DNA of 64,000 nt from Mixophyes australis (GCA_036250195.1 JAVHZZ010000009.1:101858771-101922770); one strand, 5' to 3'. Shown: positions 33,780 through 46,984, counted from the first letter of the stretch. The notes: generated by a model from the sequence alone, not told the origin. Translations and numbers: made by a program.

Positions 33780-34930
33780 CACATAAGTTTCTAGACACAG
33801 TTGGCGTAGTCTGCTGCTAGAATATATTAATGTACAGCTCTTGGCTTTTCTAGCACAGGGGACCTGTAAAACAGATCTATGTATAAGAGGGGCTCTGTAA
33901 GCAGATTTACAACAGGTTCTCTGACTGATTGGGCATGAACGGCAATATCTCTTTTGTATATCCCTGGCCAAAAGAACCTAGGAACCGTCGGTTCACATGT
34001 TCCCCAAGATGGCACCCACCTATGTGGGATTCAGTGCTATTTTCTAACAAAGACATGCACTTGTGGGAACAATAACTCTTCTATTTTCTCTCCTTGGTTG
34101 GTACAAACCCTATATAGCAGGTCATTTTTTATTACAAAATTAAGCTGCATCTCCTAGTTGGTCGAGAAGACTTCTCTACCCACACTTACCTCAACCACAG
34201 CTTTAAATGCATTATCTAGGGCAGGGTTGGGGAACCTGCGGCTCTCCAGGTGTTGTGAAACTACAAATCCCAGAATGCCTTGGCCCCTGTCTGCTGGTTA
34301 TCTCCTGGCAAAGCATGCTGGGACTTGTATTTTCACAACAACTGGAGAGCCGCAGGTTGCCTACCCCTGATCTAGGGTAACATCATTGAGTTGGTCCTGA
34401 GCAAAGTCCTACAGGGGAAATTGTCCTAGTACCAGGTTACAGTTCTTAATTTTTGCCTCTAATGTCCTTGTTTTATCTGTGTTATCTACCACTAAGACAG
34501 CACTGTTTGGCTCTCTACAAGCACCACTTCTCACTGGTTTACTTTAGCTTTATTGGCCCATCTCCCGGTACAGCCTCCTGATTGGATATTTCCTCTAGGA
34601 GGACTTCCTCTTCTGTTACTTGCCCCTGCAGTAACTCCTCACAGAATGGAAAGTCCCGTCCTAAAATAAGGGCATATAGAAATTTTGGTACTATGGTGGC
34701 TATTACAGTGACGGTCTGATCCGCTAAGTGATTTTATGTATGCCCAGAACCTGAACCTTGGGTAGTCCTTCAGTCGCAGCCTTGGGCAGCATAGAACTGG
34801 AGACGGGTAAGTTCACTCTCGGAATCAACTAAAGCCAATACTGCTTTAGTGTCTACCGTTATAGTTACCTGGAACATTTGGGGCTTCCCCAAACTAGGTA
34901 GTAGCAAGAGTAAACCTGCATAGCATTGAT
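33780..34930 (-). pseudogene. Decayed Ty3/gypsy relic: protease and integrase pieces, reverse transcriptase missing
   Basis: Reading the minus strand from 34890, a protease-like stretch VDTKAVLALVDSESELT has Glu where the DSG/DTG Gly is expected. After a frame change it continues as VIATIVPKFLYALILGRDFPF, the C-terminal half of a retropepsin. Past a hAT MITE the sequence gives LLYRVCTNQGEKIEELLFPQ, then RFFWPGIYK and YCRSCPISQRT, the integrase zinc-binding region, followed by YRAPLI. The expected ~500 residues of reverse transcriptase and RNase H between them are absent. Several stops and frame changes exist. It is unrelated to the young chromovirus at 12-20 kb in its motifs. Confidence 0.75.
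34214..34377. mobile_element. 148-bp hAT MITE with perfect 8-bp target duplication (copy 1)
   Basis: Element 34222-34369 lies between ATCTAGGG copies. The ends CAGGGTTGGGGAACCTGCGG and CCGCAGGTTGCCTACCCCTG are inverted, with internal TCCCAGAATGC / GCATGCTGGGA. Confidence 0.93.
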
Positions 34931-35930
34931 CCCCCCGCCCCCAGGAGTCACAAACCTTTTAAACTCTAAGCTTCTCCCAAGCTGTAGCTTGATTGACAGT
35001 TGTCAAACCCATGTATTCCCCCCCCCCTGAGTCTGACATCTCACACCTATACTAGATAAAGGTAATCAGAACAGGTGCTGTGTTTTCCCTGTCTTCGATG
35101 CCTCACACAGTCACACCTGGAGCCTACTGTGCTAGATCTACATGGTATGTTATTCACTTAGTCATATTGCATCAGTTTTAAAAGCGCGTCTATTGTGATT
35201 TGTTTATTATTAGTAATGAATCAAACAGTCATTATTTTTGGTAAACTTTATTCAATCCCAATGACGAAACTATGTTTCTGTGCTTGGATATTAGAGACAG
35301 TTAACTATGACTTCATGTCTGACTGTACTGTAACAGATTCTTTTCTGGAATCTCCGTATGTATATGTGTAAAAAAACAAAGAAAAAAACCACATGTGCTT
35401 GTGTAATGTATGTTTTGCTGGACATTTACAGAAACCAGTGTCTATATAGGGCTGCCATAACTTTGAAATATAAAAAATACTGAGCCATGTGATGTAACAG
35501 TGATATTACTCTATAAAAGACACCACATACTGTACTACCGTTTGGGTGAACAAGGGGGTGGGGGGTGTAACTAACCTAGGAAAATAAGAATTAGTTGAAA
35601 TACCACCATGACACACCGCAGCCCTAAGTGTATCTCGTTTTGCATGTGCCGTCAACCAATTTTGCTTTTAACAGCTTTTATAAGATTATTCAAGCTAGGC
35701 ATCTACATCTGCTGAAATGTATGCAGGTTTCTGAAAATATGTCTATGTAACCTCATTTCTATTTACATTCACATAATATTATAGAGCAGTGTAAGGGTGA
35801 AATTGTATGATTATTGATTTAATATCTGTCATGTGCTAAGCTTTAGAAAATAATATGCTATAGCCTTAAATGTAATTAGCAGATATTTTACTCAGAATGA
35901 GAAAAGAAAAAGATTAAAGCCTTGCAACAA
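34931..35930. other. Unassigned sequence upstream of the gypsy relic
   Basis: It could contain remnants of that relic's gag and LTR on the minus strand, but no motif supports this. A run of nine C lies near 35020. Confidence 0.3.
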
Positions 35931-36293
35931 TGTTACAACAAGATGTTTTTGGAGAACATGAACAATCCAAGGGCGCACAACTACATGTACCGCTCTATGT
36001 AAAGTAACAAGACTGATGGCAGAATGCCTGAGAAGATAAAAACATAAATAAGAAAGATGCAGAGTACGCATAATGAGCTTGTTGTTGTTTTCAATAATTT
36101 GCTGTCTTATGATTGGTTGTCAAGCTTCTATACTGCTAATAATTTACTGTCTTATAATTGGTTGTTAAACTACTATACCCCTAATATTCTACTGTATAAA
36201 TAAAGAGTCTGAAGTAAGCTCTGGCTGGAACAGAATCGGAATTACTCAGCATTATATCATACAGGTGTCGTGTATTTTTCTGTTCACCAGTCG
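35931..36293 (+). repeat. Possible solo LTR or promoter-like repeat
   Basis: The stretch runs from TGTTACAACA to CTGTTCA. It holds a tandem pair of ~46-bp units, each with an ATTGGTTGT (CCAAT-like) motif (about 36092-36180), then a TATAAATA at 36194-36201. The order resembles a retroviral U3 enhancer and promoter. No target duplication or matching copy was found. Confidence 0.3.
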
Positions 36294-37496
36294 ACTGAAA
36301 TTCAAGGGAGACCTGACTGACATTGCAGGTAATTGATAGAAGTATCGGTGAACCCCGATACCCCAGCAGCAGTAATGGGCAAAGGCCGGCCCTCTGAGAT
36401 GTCAACAAATTAAAGGTTATGGCCCTATTTCAAGATTAGTGCATCAGGCTGCCTATCAAACTGGTGTTGAGAGGGAGATTAGGAGACTGTTATATGGTAA
36501 TATAAGAGCAGGTTGGTATTCACCAAACCTGTAGCATTAAATGGAGTTTGAATGAGGTAAATAATGTGCATGTTTGTCACTATCAAGCAGTTCTGTTATT
36601 TTTATATGCCTTAGAGTAATTAAATTTTTGTTCCAAGTTCATAAAAGCAGAAATTCACAAAAACTGTGCTACTTAAATGTAGGTAGCAGCCTCTGTCTCT
36701 ACATACACCTCACATTTGTTTCTTATCTTTTTTTTTTTTTTTTATCCCACTTCTGGGGGCGGCAGGAAAGAGGACACTTGACAAATCATAGTTCTTGGCT
36801 GTGAGACTAGCTCTGCTTTGGTCCTGTACTCATGGGCAGATTTACATTGACCTATGGTGAATTGCCCCGTGGCACATTCAGATAAATATGTCTGCAACTG
36901 TAACAACTAAATTCATTTATAAATCAACATGATAAATAGTCACTATAAAGCAGAATGAACAATGAAGAGCCTACCAGTGAATTATGTGATGGACAGTGTG
37001 TTTCAATCTGTCCCTAGTTTGTCATATTGAATCACCAGGGAAGCTGCTGTTCACTGGAAAAAATGCATTTCCAAGGTGTGTGTGACTCTGGTCTGACCAC
37101 CTTCTCGTATTTAATCTTCCTCTCCAGCTTGTCCATATGTGCTCTATTTATTAGACAATGTAATCATCAGAATGTTCACCGCAGCTGGAGAGGAGTGTGA
37201 TGTTCTTGTGACGTGCCCACGTGTCTGGTTGTTAGTGGGGGTAGGGCTGCATGTGGCAGGGCAAAGTCGTGGATGTGAGGAGGGCAGTGGAGGGGAGCAA
37301 GAAGCTACATACTGTAAGAGTTGGATAGTGGATGGAACAGTATTATTATTATTATTGAAATTTAATATTGGAATGCCACAAAACAGAATGAAAAGACAAC
37401 CATGTCCCAATGAGCTTACAAACTAAGAGGTATGAGGAGCAATTGATACATAAGGTACCAGAATAACTACTGTAGCTGGTAGTGGGGAAAATGTTT
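36294..37496. other. Unassigned intronic sequence
   Basis: A T-run lies at 36729-36743. No exon or repeat family was recognised. Confidence 0.3.
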
Positions 37497-37661
37497 GTCT
37501 ATTCCCGGCCTGCCCAACCTGTTTCTCTCCAGGTTTGGTGAAACTACAAGCCCCAGCATGCTTTGCCAGTAAATAGCAAGCCGGTAGCTGGCAGGGCATG
37601 CTGGGATTTGTAGTTTCATAAACATCTGGAGAGCCACAGGTTGGCCAGGCCTGGTCTACTC
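37497..37661. mobile_element. hAT MITE, same family as 34222 (copy 2)
   Basis: Element 37505-37653 with ends CCGGCCTGCCCAACCTG and CAGGTTGGCCAGGCCTG is flanked by GTCTATTC and GTCTACTC, an 8-bp duplication with one difference. Older than copy 1. Confidence 0.88.
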
Positions 37662-38603
37662 TAAGGCAGAATCAGCCAACAATATTGAAGCAGCCATTGG
37701 TACTTGGTATTTCTATGCAGCAAGTGATGGAAAGATAGTGGAAAGATGACCTTGTCAGTGCGAAAATTTTAATGGTCAAATGCTGACCATTTATAATAAA
37801 CAAACCTCCCTTTTGTTTTGGTTCTGGACAAGACTTTTCCTTTCTAGTTTTGAGGTCAGTTGATTTATTTGGCAGTTTAATTTCCTTAATGTCAGGAGCC
37901 CTCTCTGTATCCATATACTTCTTGAATTTGGTGTCCAATGGTGGTGATTATGCTTCATGGTCGTCTGTGTCCCTCACAGTCATGGGCTTGTTGATTCTCA
38001 ATTGCACAGAGTACTGGTGTGGGGATCAAACACACCTATGTAGGAAACATAGGTGTTCATACATCCAACTTGTTTCATAAAGCGTTTGTTCTTAAAAGCT
38101 CCATACACCTTAGTCTACATGTTGCTATTAGTAGCACTTTTATAAGAAGTCTGTATTGTCTGCTTAGTGGACCTTTTTGAATTGATTTTTTTTATGCATG
38201 CACATTTATTTTGTGGTTAGTTTCTTCTTGTTCTTTTTTCTTCTAGTTTTTAAAGTAGAATGTATTCTTTGCCAGTCAAACATTTATCTGTCACTATGCT
38301 ATTTAATCTTACTACATCTTTATTTATAATGGCCTGCTTAAAGCAATGTATAACTCGTGGCTACATGAACTTATAAGGATTTCCTTGATTTTGAGATAAC
38401 GTGTGTTTAAATAAAATATCATTATCTATTATTAGAATTTCTACCACTATCATAAAGTACTTTGTTTAAAATCTCTCTGATAACCAGTATTATATCTCTG
38501 GACCCCAGTAGAAGCAACAACTTTAGATACCACTAAACCTGAAGTACAAAGTTGATCCAATATGAAAAGATGTCTTGTAACATGTCTTGTAGGCATGTCT
38601 TGT
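37662..38603. other. Unassigned intronic sequence
   Basis: Open frames near 37672-38080 on both strands lack family features or splice context. Confidence 0.3.
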
Positions 38604-38644
38604 AGGCATCTTTTGTTACATGTCTTGTAACAAAAGATGCCTAT

Positions 38645-39544
38645 CAGCCACAACATTAAAACTAATGATGAATAACCTTAAATATCTCATTACAATGGCA
38701 CCTGTCAAGTGGTGGGCTATATTAGGCAGCAAGTAAATAGCCAGTTCTTGAAGTTGATGTGTTGGAAGCGGAAAAATTTGCAAGTGTGAGGATCTTTGAC
38801 AAGGGCGAAATTGTGATGGCTAGAAAACTGGGTCCGAGCAACTCCTTAACGGCAGGTCTTGTGGGGTGTTCCCGGTATACAGTGGTTAGTACCTATACAG
38901 TGGTAGGCTCATTGATGCAGGTGAGGAGCCAAGGCTAGCTCGTCTATTACAATCCCACAGAAGAGTTACTGTAGCACAAATTGCTGAAAAAAATAATGCT
39001 GGTTGTGATAGTCCGAACACACAGTGCATAGCTGCTTGCTGCCTATTGGGTTGTGTAGCTGCAGACCAGTCAGTCTGTCCTTGCTGACCCCCATTCCCTG
39101 CCGAAGTGCCTGCAATGGGCAAGTGAGCCCAGAACTGTAACATGGAGCAATGGAAGAAGGTGGCCTGGTCTGATGAATCATGTTTTCTTTTACATCACGT
39201 GGACGGCAATGTGCGTGGTTTACCTGGGGATGAGATGGCACCAGGGTTAACTATGGGAAGAAGGCAGTGTGATGCCCTAGGCAATGTTCTGCTGGATTCC
39301 TGGCATTCATGTGGATGTTACTTTGACATGTACCACCTACCTAAACATTGTTGTAGTCCAAGTACACCCCTTCATGGCAATGGTATTTCCCGATGGCTAT
39401 GGCCTCTTTCAGCAGGATAATGCACCCTGCCACACTACAAAAATTGTTCAGAGTACCTTCAGAGTTCTAGTGCAGTCAGAGCTGTTTTGGCAGCACTAGG
39501 AGGACCTACACAATATTAGGCAGGTGGTTTTAATGTTATGGCTG
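38645..39544 (+). mobile_element. Second Tc1-like transposon, shortened and dead
   Basis: The ends CAGCCACAACATTAAAACTA and GGTGGTTTTAATGTTATGGCTG are inverted copies. The + strand interior carries transposase remnants in changing frames: RIFDKGEIVMARKLG near 38791, MEQWKKVAWSDESCFLL (39142-39192) with the first catalytic Asp region, and FQQDNAPCHTTKIVQ (about 39410-39455) with the second. About 900 bp against the usual ~1.3-1.6 kb shows internal loss. This is a different Tc1 lineage from the one at 4.4 kb. Confidence 0.85.
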
Positions 39545-39933
39545 ACTGTATATATCCTCCCACAGAGGTAAGGTCATTGATATTGCTTGTAACTTGCAGT
39601 ATCTTCCTTCTTGCATGTTGTTGTCCTCTTTTGTCATCTATTGACTCATCCTTTAGTGCCCATGCACAAGCTGATATTGGCTGCTAATGCAACGCAAAGA
39701 TGTGTCCAATTGGGCTACCCACATGTTTCTTTCGAAATGTCCCCCTCCCCATATCTTCCAATGGTTCAATAGAATTATTGTAAACTGTGCCAATATTAAA
39801 TAATTTCTTCATTTAGCATTGTGTTAAATCTCTGTATAAAGTGGACTCCGCCATAGTGTGTAATTTAAACATATCTTGTAACTGGTATAGTTATGTTATC
39901 TATATGGGGTACAGCTTTGCATAAATATCTAGA

Positions 39934-40265
39934 GGCCTGATTCATTAAGGATCTTAACTGAAGAAACTTCTTATTTAAGTCTCCTGGACAAAACCATGGT
40001 ACAATGCAAGGGGTGCAAACTAGTATTCTGTTTTGCACATAAGTTAAATATTGACTGTTTTTTCATGTAGCACACAAATATCAACTTTAAACTTCAGTGT
40101 ACAAATAAGCTATCAAGTATTTGTGTGCTACATGAAAAAACAGTCAGCATTTAACTTATGTGCAAAACAGAATACTAATTTGTACCCCTTGCATTGTAAC
40201 ATGGTTTTGTCCAGGAGACTGAAATAAGAAGTTTCTTAAGTTAAGATCCTTAATAAATCAGGCCC
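39934..40265. mobile_element. 330-bp palindromic MITE, complete
   Basis: Arms of about 145 bp run from GGCCTGATTCATTAAGGATC to its inverse ending AATAAATCAGGCCC. A ~40-bp centre (ATCAACTTTAAACTTCAGTG...) separates them. CTAGA and CTAGG flank the ends. Confidence 0.92.
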
Positions 40266-41605
40266 TAGGTCTTTTCTATTTTATTATTTTAATATGTTAC
40301 CCAAATTTTGTGTTGTCCACAAAAGCAGATACATCGTTTTGTACACCACCTGAGTTAAGCAGACCGCTAGATAAATACTGCCGACAAAGGATATAATGAT
40401 TCCTATGCTGTACTTTGGACACCTTTCACATGGACATCAATTAAATATGTGGAACCATTTGGTACATTTACTTCTATGCAGGATATTACATTGCTATCCA
40501 TTTGAACAGCTCTGTTACATATTACATGGCAACAGAAATAATCCACTCTGTCTGATGTTATGAAACATGGCGGAGGAAGGTAGAAAAGGAAAGCAATGTA
40601 TTTAAGTTGCAGGAGAGTCTGTAAATAAAAGTAATCTCAGATAGAAAACCCCTTTCAATCTCGAATACAAATGGTAACTTCACTTAAATAATTTGAAAAT
40701 CCAGATTAAAGATTCTTATTCATATTTGACCGGTGTTTTAAGCTCAACAACCTTTTTTGGTTCAGGGATCTGGTAACAGAAATAAATGTATACCTGGTTG
40801 TCCATGATGCGTCCCTGGGTCTGTCTTCTGTATATTGCTAAGTGGAAGTGTATCTCTCTTGTCTAGATAGATTCTGCAAAGTTCCACAAGTGATTTTCCT
40901 AGGTACAGGGCATATACTCACCCCTGTAATTAGTCTGCGTTTGCAGCGCTGAATTTTAATTGGTATTTTTCAAAACATAAAAAGGGAACATGGCAATTAA
41001 ATGCGCCTTTCTTCTCTTCAAAGTGGCAAGTCATTTGTTATTCTTTATCCTGCCTCTTATATTCTCTGTATAATGGGAGTTTTATAGTCTCTTAATGTAT
41101 TCACTTCGATTACTGATGAGGCTACAGTTTGAGTGCATTACTTGTTATATGAATGAAGGTCTTGACTCATCCTTTCCCCCTTTCTTCTATTCTATTCTAT
41201 TGTGGAAATTAAACCCAGCGAATAGGCCATATATAGATGGAGCTATTGTCTTGATCCGGCAGAGAGACATGAGAACTGTGTGCATTTTTGGGCTGGCTTT
41301 CTAGGTTCATTAATTGACAGTTCATCCAGTCAAGGCTGACAAACAGATCAATAAAGCAGGCCATGAGGACTGTAAGTCATGCTAAGGTAGAAGCTGCATG
41401 TAGAGCCGAGAGCACATGTTTTTTTTTGTCTCTAGGTTATGCAACGTTTGAAAGGTTTTCTTTAAAGAAAAAAAAGTTTTATTTTTGTTTTGGTTTTTTT
41501 GTTTAAATTCATACAGATTGGGTTAAAAGAATAGTTGGAATCCATGAAAAAATCTAGAAAGGAGGCACAGCTCCATTGTTTGAGCAGTTCAAGGTGGCTG
41601 TGCAC
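40266..41605. other. Unassigned intronic sequence
   Basis: No recognised element. A T-rich stretch lies at 41418-41510. Confidence 0.3.
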
Positions 41606-41731
41606 ACATCATCATCATCATCATCATAATTTATTTATATAGCGCCACTAATTCCACAGCGCTGTACAGAGAACTCGCTCACATCAGTCCCTGCCCCATT
41701 GGGGCTTACAGTCTAAATTCCCTAACACACA

Positions 41732-41786
<55 letters not shown>

Positions 41787-41928
41787 CAAGGCAGAGAGAG
41801 AGAGACTAGGGTCAATTTTTGATAGCAGCCAATTAACCTACTAGTATGTTTTTTTGGAGTGGGAGGAAACCGAAGCACCCGTAGAAAACTCAGGCAAACA
41901 CAGGGAGAACATACAAACTCCTCACAGC
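41606..41928 (-). mobile_element. Antisense SINE with (CA)n expansion, tRNA head missing
   Basis: (ATC)n, TTATTTATATAGCGCCACTA, an expanded (AC)n at 41724-41783 and the core up to GGAGAACATACAAACTCCTC are present. The head is absent after 41928. Confidence 0.88.
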
Positions 41929-43147
41929 GCTATATTATTACAGTAGATATAGGATAAGCCTATGTTACATATGAAACCATTATTTTATATTCCCATTCTG
42001 CCAAGCATGATGACTGGTTGTAGAGTTAGAGAAAGACAAAGCAGTACGATACTCTCCTACTATTGTACAGAAGATAGTTCTCTTAATATTTCTTTTTCTT
42101 TGTTTTGCTTATGTTGTGGATATAAGCTTTTGTAGCAGTAATTCAATATTACAATTATTCTGAGTGTTCTGGTGCCATTTACAGGTATAAGTGCTTGCTA
42201 CCTCCTCAGTTTGCTCTCTGATGTAAAACCTGGTGATGAACTGAGGGTGTGCTGGAGTGTGATTCTCCTGGCGTGATCTCTGTTGTATGTGCATCCTAAA
42301 TATACACTGTAAGTAACTGTGCCCAACCAATTTTAAATAGTCAATGCTGAAATCTGCACCAAATCTGCGCTCCCAGTTGTTTTCCTGGTAATACAAGAGT
42401 GCACCACCCGTACAACTCACCGTTGTCAAAGGTATAGGTTACTAACGGGTTTTGTGATGCCTGTTTATCTTGTAAAACTTAGCTAGTACCAAGGTCTTAG
42501 AGAGAGGTTTATATTGGTTCAGAATGCTGAGAGTCTAGTAGTGTAGCTAACAGATGTCTTCATTGGGTAAATATAACCTGTGAATTCTAATGAAGATATG
42601 GGAAGTTTTACATTTTTAATTGTGAATGTTGAGATGCATGGCTGATCAGTCACTGGCTGGTTATTTTCTAGTATAGTAAATAGTTAATACTGTCTTCTGT
42701 TAAATAAGTTAAAATTTATTGTGGAGTGTTGACTTTTGAGTGCAAGATGTAACCGATTAATCTAGTGCAGATTGGGTGTGATGGGTCTCTAGTAAAGTCT
42801 TTTGATTCTATTATGAATAATGTTTACATGTCTTTGTTGTGTTGTAAGAGCTTTTTGTTGCTGGTTTGTTAGATGTCCTGTTTATAGATATTTACACAAT
42901 AACCACCTAGTCCTTGATTTTATTTATGCTCAGAATTGTACTGCGGAAATAAACAATAGTTGCAGGAACTGCCTTTGATTGCGGACACTGTTGTAGGGTT
43001 GAAGGAGAAAATACATTGTTTAGAAGTAGGATTTATTTACACTTTTTTTTTCTTTTAAAAATGTGTAAACAATGAGGGGACACCTTAAACTTCGCAACGG
43101 AATTTGTATCAATACATATTTAAAGCCTCATTCAGCTACCAGTCATA
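41929..43147. other. Unassigned intronic sequence
   Basis: Minus-strand open frame 42109-42429 (106 codons) has no recognisable family feature. No element was identified. Confidence 0.3.
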
Positions 43148-43797
43148 ATATCATCATCATCATCATCATCATTTATTTATATAGCGCCAACATATTCCGT
43201 AGCGCTTTACAATTGGGGACAAACATGGTAAACTAATAAACAAACTGGGTAAAACAGACAAAGAGGTGAGAAGGCCCTGCTCGCAAGCTTACAATCTATT
43301 GGACAATGGGAGTTTGACACATGAGGTTAAGTCTACATTTGCAGTTGGCCCAGCCAGACTGCAAAGGTAAAATTGACTCATAAGCTAAATGATCCTGTCA
43401 CACAACAATGTTGGTCAAGGGGTAGTTATATAACGGGTGGTAATAGGGTAATGTAGTGAGGTTAAGAGGGTGGTTGAGGAATATTATAAGCTTGTCTGAA
43501 GAGGTGGGTTTTCAGAGAACGCTTGAAAGCTTGTAGACCAGAGGGAGAGTCTTATTGTGCAAGGGAGAGAATTCCATAGAGTGGGTGCAGCCCGAAAAAA
43601 TTTCTGTAACCGGGAATGGGAGGATGTAATGACTGTGGATGAGAGATGCAGATCTTGTGCAGAACGGAGTTGCAGATTTGGGAGATATTTTGAGACGAGA
43701 GGAGATGTATGTTGGTGCAGCTTTGTTGATGGCCTTGTAGGTTAGTAAAAGTATTTTATATTGGATTCGGTAGAAAACAGGCAACCAGTGTAGAGAC
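43148..43797 (-). mobile_element. L2/CR1-type LINE 3' end (second copy)
   Basis: Same family as 7228-8350. The minus-strand C-terminal block SLHWLPVFYRIQYKILLLTY and NKAAPTYISS is followed by a damaged frame, the 3' untranslated region and a tail of (ATG)n. It is 5' truncated right at the LHWLPV motif. Confidence 0.88.
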
Positions 43798-44784
43798 ATA
43801 CAGAGTGATTCAACAGAGGAAAATAAATGTAAATACCTATTTATAACAATATAATGGTGCCACAGAAATAACCAGTGACATCACTGAAGAAAAACCTTTC
43901 AGCTGTGAATGTTAGTTTGTGTTCTAGTAGAATACTTTCTCCGCTCACAAAATGGCTTCCTCTACTTTTTCCTTCAGAGACATTAAAGGTTCACATTGAA
44001 TTCACAGCCTACATTCTCATGAAGCTTACTTCAGCCTATAAAAGTTTGTTACCATGGTGTATAGGGGACAGGTGAACTTTACACACAAAAAGGAAAACAC
44101 GTATTTCAGAAATATGTCTTTAAAAGAAAAAAAAAGGATCAAATAAAATTGGTGACCTGTTTGTGGATTACATTTTGTAAACAAAGCTTTTTTTTCTCCA
44201 ATGATTTGCAATCTTGTTCTGCTTTCTGTTGGCATTGTGTTAAGGTTAACTCTGTACAAATTCTTCTGGCGACCTTTGTTCACTCAGCATTTTAGAATTC
44301 TAGCTAGCTGCTGAATTACTGTACGGTTCTGCTGAGGAACTTAAATCGTGGGCATTGTTTTGTTTGAAATGCAGCCATTAACGAATGGTGAATCTTGGTT
44401 TACATTGTGGTCTTTATGGGTAAGACTACATTTTTCTTTATTTTATTTATTTAAACATGTTGTAAAAGTTTTTCTATTGAAACTTTCCCACTGATGGTTG
44501 TGCTTTTAGTCGATTATGTAAGTTAATATTTTAGTTGTGCAACTGCTACAGGTTTTTAGTCTATTGCAGTCCCAAAATGTTTGAATTTTCATAGCTCAAA
44601 CCCGTGGCATTGTGCAGTACAAACTGATAACTACATTTTAAAACGAGTGCAAGTGTGTGATCCAATTGGTGATCTTTTTTTTACATGCTTCACGTACTGT
44701 CACTAAACATAATGAAGCAGGAAGCTTAAATTAGGCGATAATTGTAAAATTTATCTGGCACTCCATTATTTTTATTATTGTTTG
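43798..44784. other. Unassigned intronic sequence
   Basis: No exon, RNA gene or known repeat was recognised. Confidence 0.3.
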
Positions 44785-45097
44785 TTTTATATAACTCTAA
44801 TCATTACACCACACTCTACAGAGTATATGCAGCTATTCACATCCGTCCCTGTCCCATTAGAGCTTACAATCTAAATTCCCTACCTCGCACGCACACACCA
44901 CTTGGATACATTTTTGGCAGAGGACATTTAACTGTCCATTGTGGTTTTGAACTGTGGGGCGAAACTGGAGCACTTGGAGGAAACCCACACAGCACTAGGA
45001 GAACATACACATTCCTAACAGGTCCCTGTCTGGAATCAAACTCATGACCACAGCGCTGTGAGACAGCAATGCTAACCACTTTGCCACCATGATGTCC
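44785..45097 (-). mobile_element. Antisense SINE
   Basis: Core (GGAGGAAACCCACACAGCAC) and tRNA head (CAAACTCATGACCACAGCG, CTAACCACTTTGCCACC) are clear. The tail is eroded. Confidence 0.8.
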
Positions 45098-45469
45098 AAT
45101 GTATAGTGAAGAACACCTAATATTTTTAACATTGTTTTACAAGTTTTAGTGGAATGAAAACTTTGTTGTTTTTTTTCTATATCTCACTGATGCACTTTGT
45201 TCTTTTGTATTGGCACAGCTAGTCTTTTGGATTTCTGGCACCATAAGCTTCTGCAACATTCTGGGTATGCCATTGTTACTGGGTGGCTATTGGTTCCCCC
45301 ATACTTGCTGTGATTAGCTCCACAAGAAGCTGCAAAAAGGACAGCAGAGGCATTTTACATGCAGACACCATGCTCCTTTCCAAATGTGATATAAACATTT
45401 CACGCAGAAAGAAAATAAATTAAATATACAAAATGAGGTGCAATTCATGGATTAATTTTAAGCCTCTTT

Positions 45470-45490
45470 TTGTATGTATGTATGTATGTG

Positions 45491-45575
<85 letters not shown>
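45470..45575. repeat. (TATG)n/(TA)n compound microsatellite
   Basis: GTATGTATGTATGTG precedes an uninterrupted TA tract at 45497-45574. Confidence 0.95.
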
Positions 45576-45577
<2 letters not shown>

Positions 45578-46983
45578 GATTTGTGTTTTATTCTGCAAAA
45601 CATGAAAATCTCAATTAGCAGTCACAGAATGGGTCTGTGTAATAGTTTCAATCTGGCTTCTTTCAAGCTCTTCGCTTTTCAAGTTTATATTTTGTAACGG
45701 GTGCAGATTTTTGACTTGAGGTCCAAAAGCAACGCCCATCACATCTGTTTTAAATATATTGTCAGAATACGGCATTGGTTATTTTAATTCAACTGTAGCA
45801 TAAAGTCAGTTATTTAAAACATGACTAACGTGCAGAAATATTTTGATTTGTTGAACTGTTTTATCTTTCCTTGCATGTCGGAACTGCTTTGTTTCATCTA
45901 GAGTCATTTATCAGCTGCTCACTGAATGCTGTCATATTTGAGACATTCCACGTGGACTTGAACGTATGAGTGCACAGCAGAGGTCTCCGTCACAATCCGA
46001 TCTTCAGCATACACAGTTTATTTATTTTTGTCCTGTTCTCGTAAGATGCACTGAATGGATAAATAGTGCACAATATAAAACGTTTTACTGCTAGTGAGCT
46101 CTTATGCTTTTTATTTTGTCTCTTATTTCATTCATACATAGGTGAATGCAGCTTTTAAAAGCTGACCGAATGGGACCAAAGTCTGTTTTGAAGTCCCAAG
46201 TGTCTGGATTTGGTTGATTTAAATGAACTTGTGAGCGGGCACTGCACCCTTGTGCCAATGGTGTACACAACAATGCAGGTTTTTTTCTGTAGGAGGGTGG
46301 GCTAGTGCTTTTCACCGGCTAGGCACGCCCCAATGATGCATAGCCACGCCCCCAATTGTATGAACACACCCACTACCACTAATATTTTTTTTCAATTCTC
46401 AGCTATAAGGGGGGCCCAATGAAGTTGTTGTACCGGGGCCCAGAATTCCTCTTGGCAGCCCTGTATGCAACTTGAACTGCTAAATCTTCTAATACCCACA
46501 TCATTTGTTTCATCGACTGTCCTGGTTGCTTTTCCTTCCATCACCTTCAGCAGCGGCGTGTCTACTAAACTGCAGTGAACTCTGGTTGTGTTTTACAACT
46601 TTGATCTATATTTACCAAGTACCCCATTTAAGTCCATTATAATTCATCCCCAGGCCACCAGTGCCTCATTCATTATTGCAAGTTCTGCAACCTAACACTA
46701 ATCACACAGTTTTATTACAACTGGCCAGGTCTGTCAATGACTGCGCAGCCTGCTTTTTCTTTCCATTAACTCCAGCAATCAGAGTTCACTGCAGTTTAGA
46801 AGACTTTTTGCCAGTGGCACAAATGTAGAAGATTCTCAATTCTAAAAATATTTATATTTTAATTATTTCTGCTTTCAGTAAAGGTTTGGGATAGATATCA
46901 TGTCAACAACTTCAATATAAACCTTTCTGTGTCCATTAGTGGACATACATAGTAGACAGTTTAAGTCCCTCTTTAATGACAGA
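45576..46983. other. Intronic sequence with a hAT-like fragment
   Basis: At 46255-46463 the text GGTTTTTTTCTGTAGGAGGGTGG...TAGGCACGCCCC...CTTGGCAGCCCTG resembles the module at 54240-54320 and ends like a hAT terminus. Only one end was found. Confidence 0.4.
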
Positions 46984-46984
46984 G

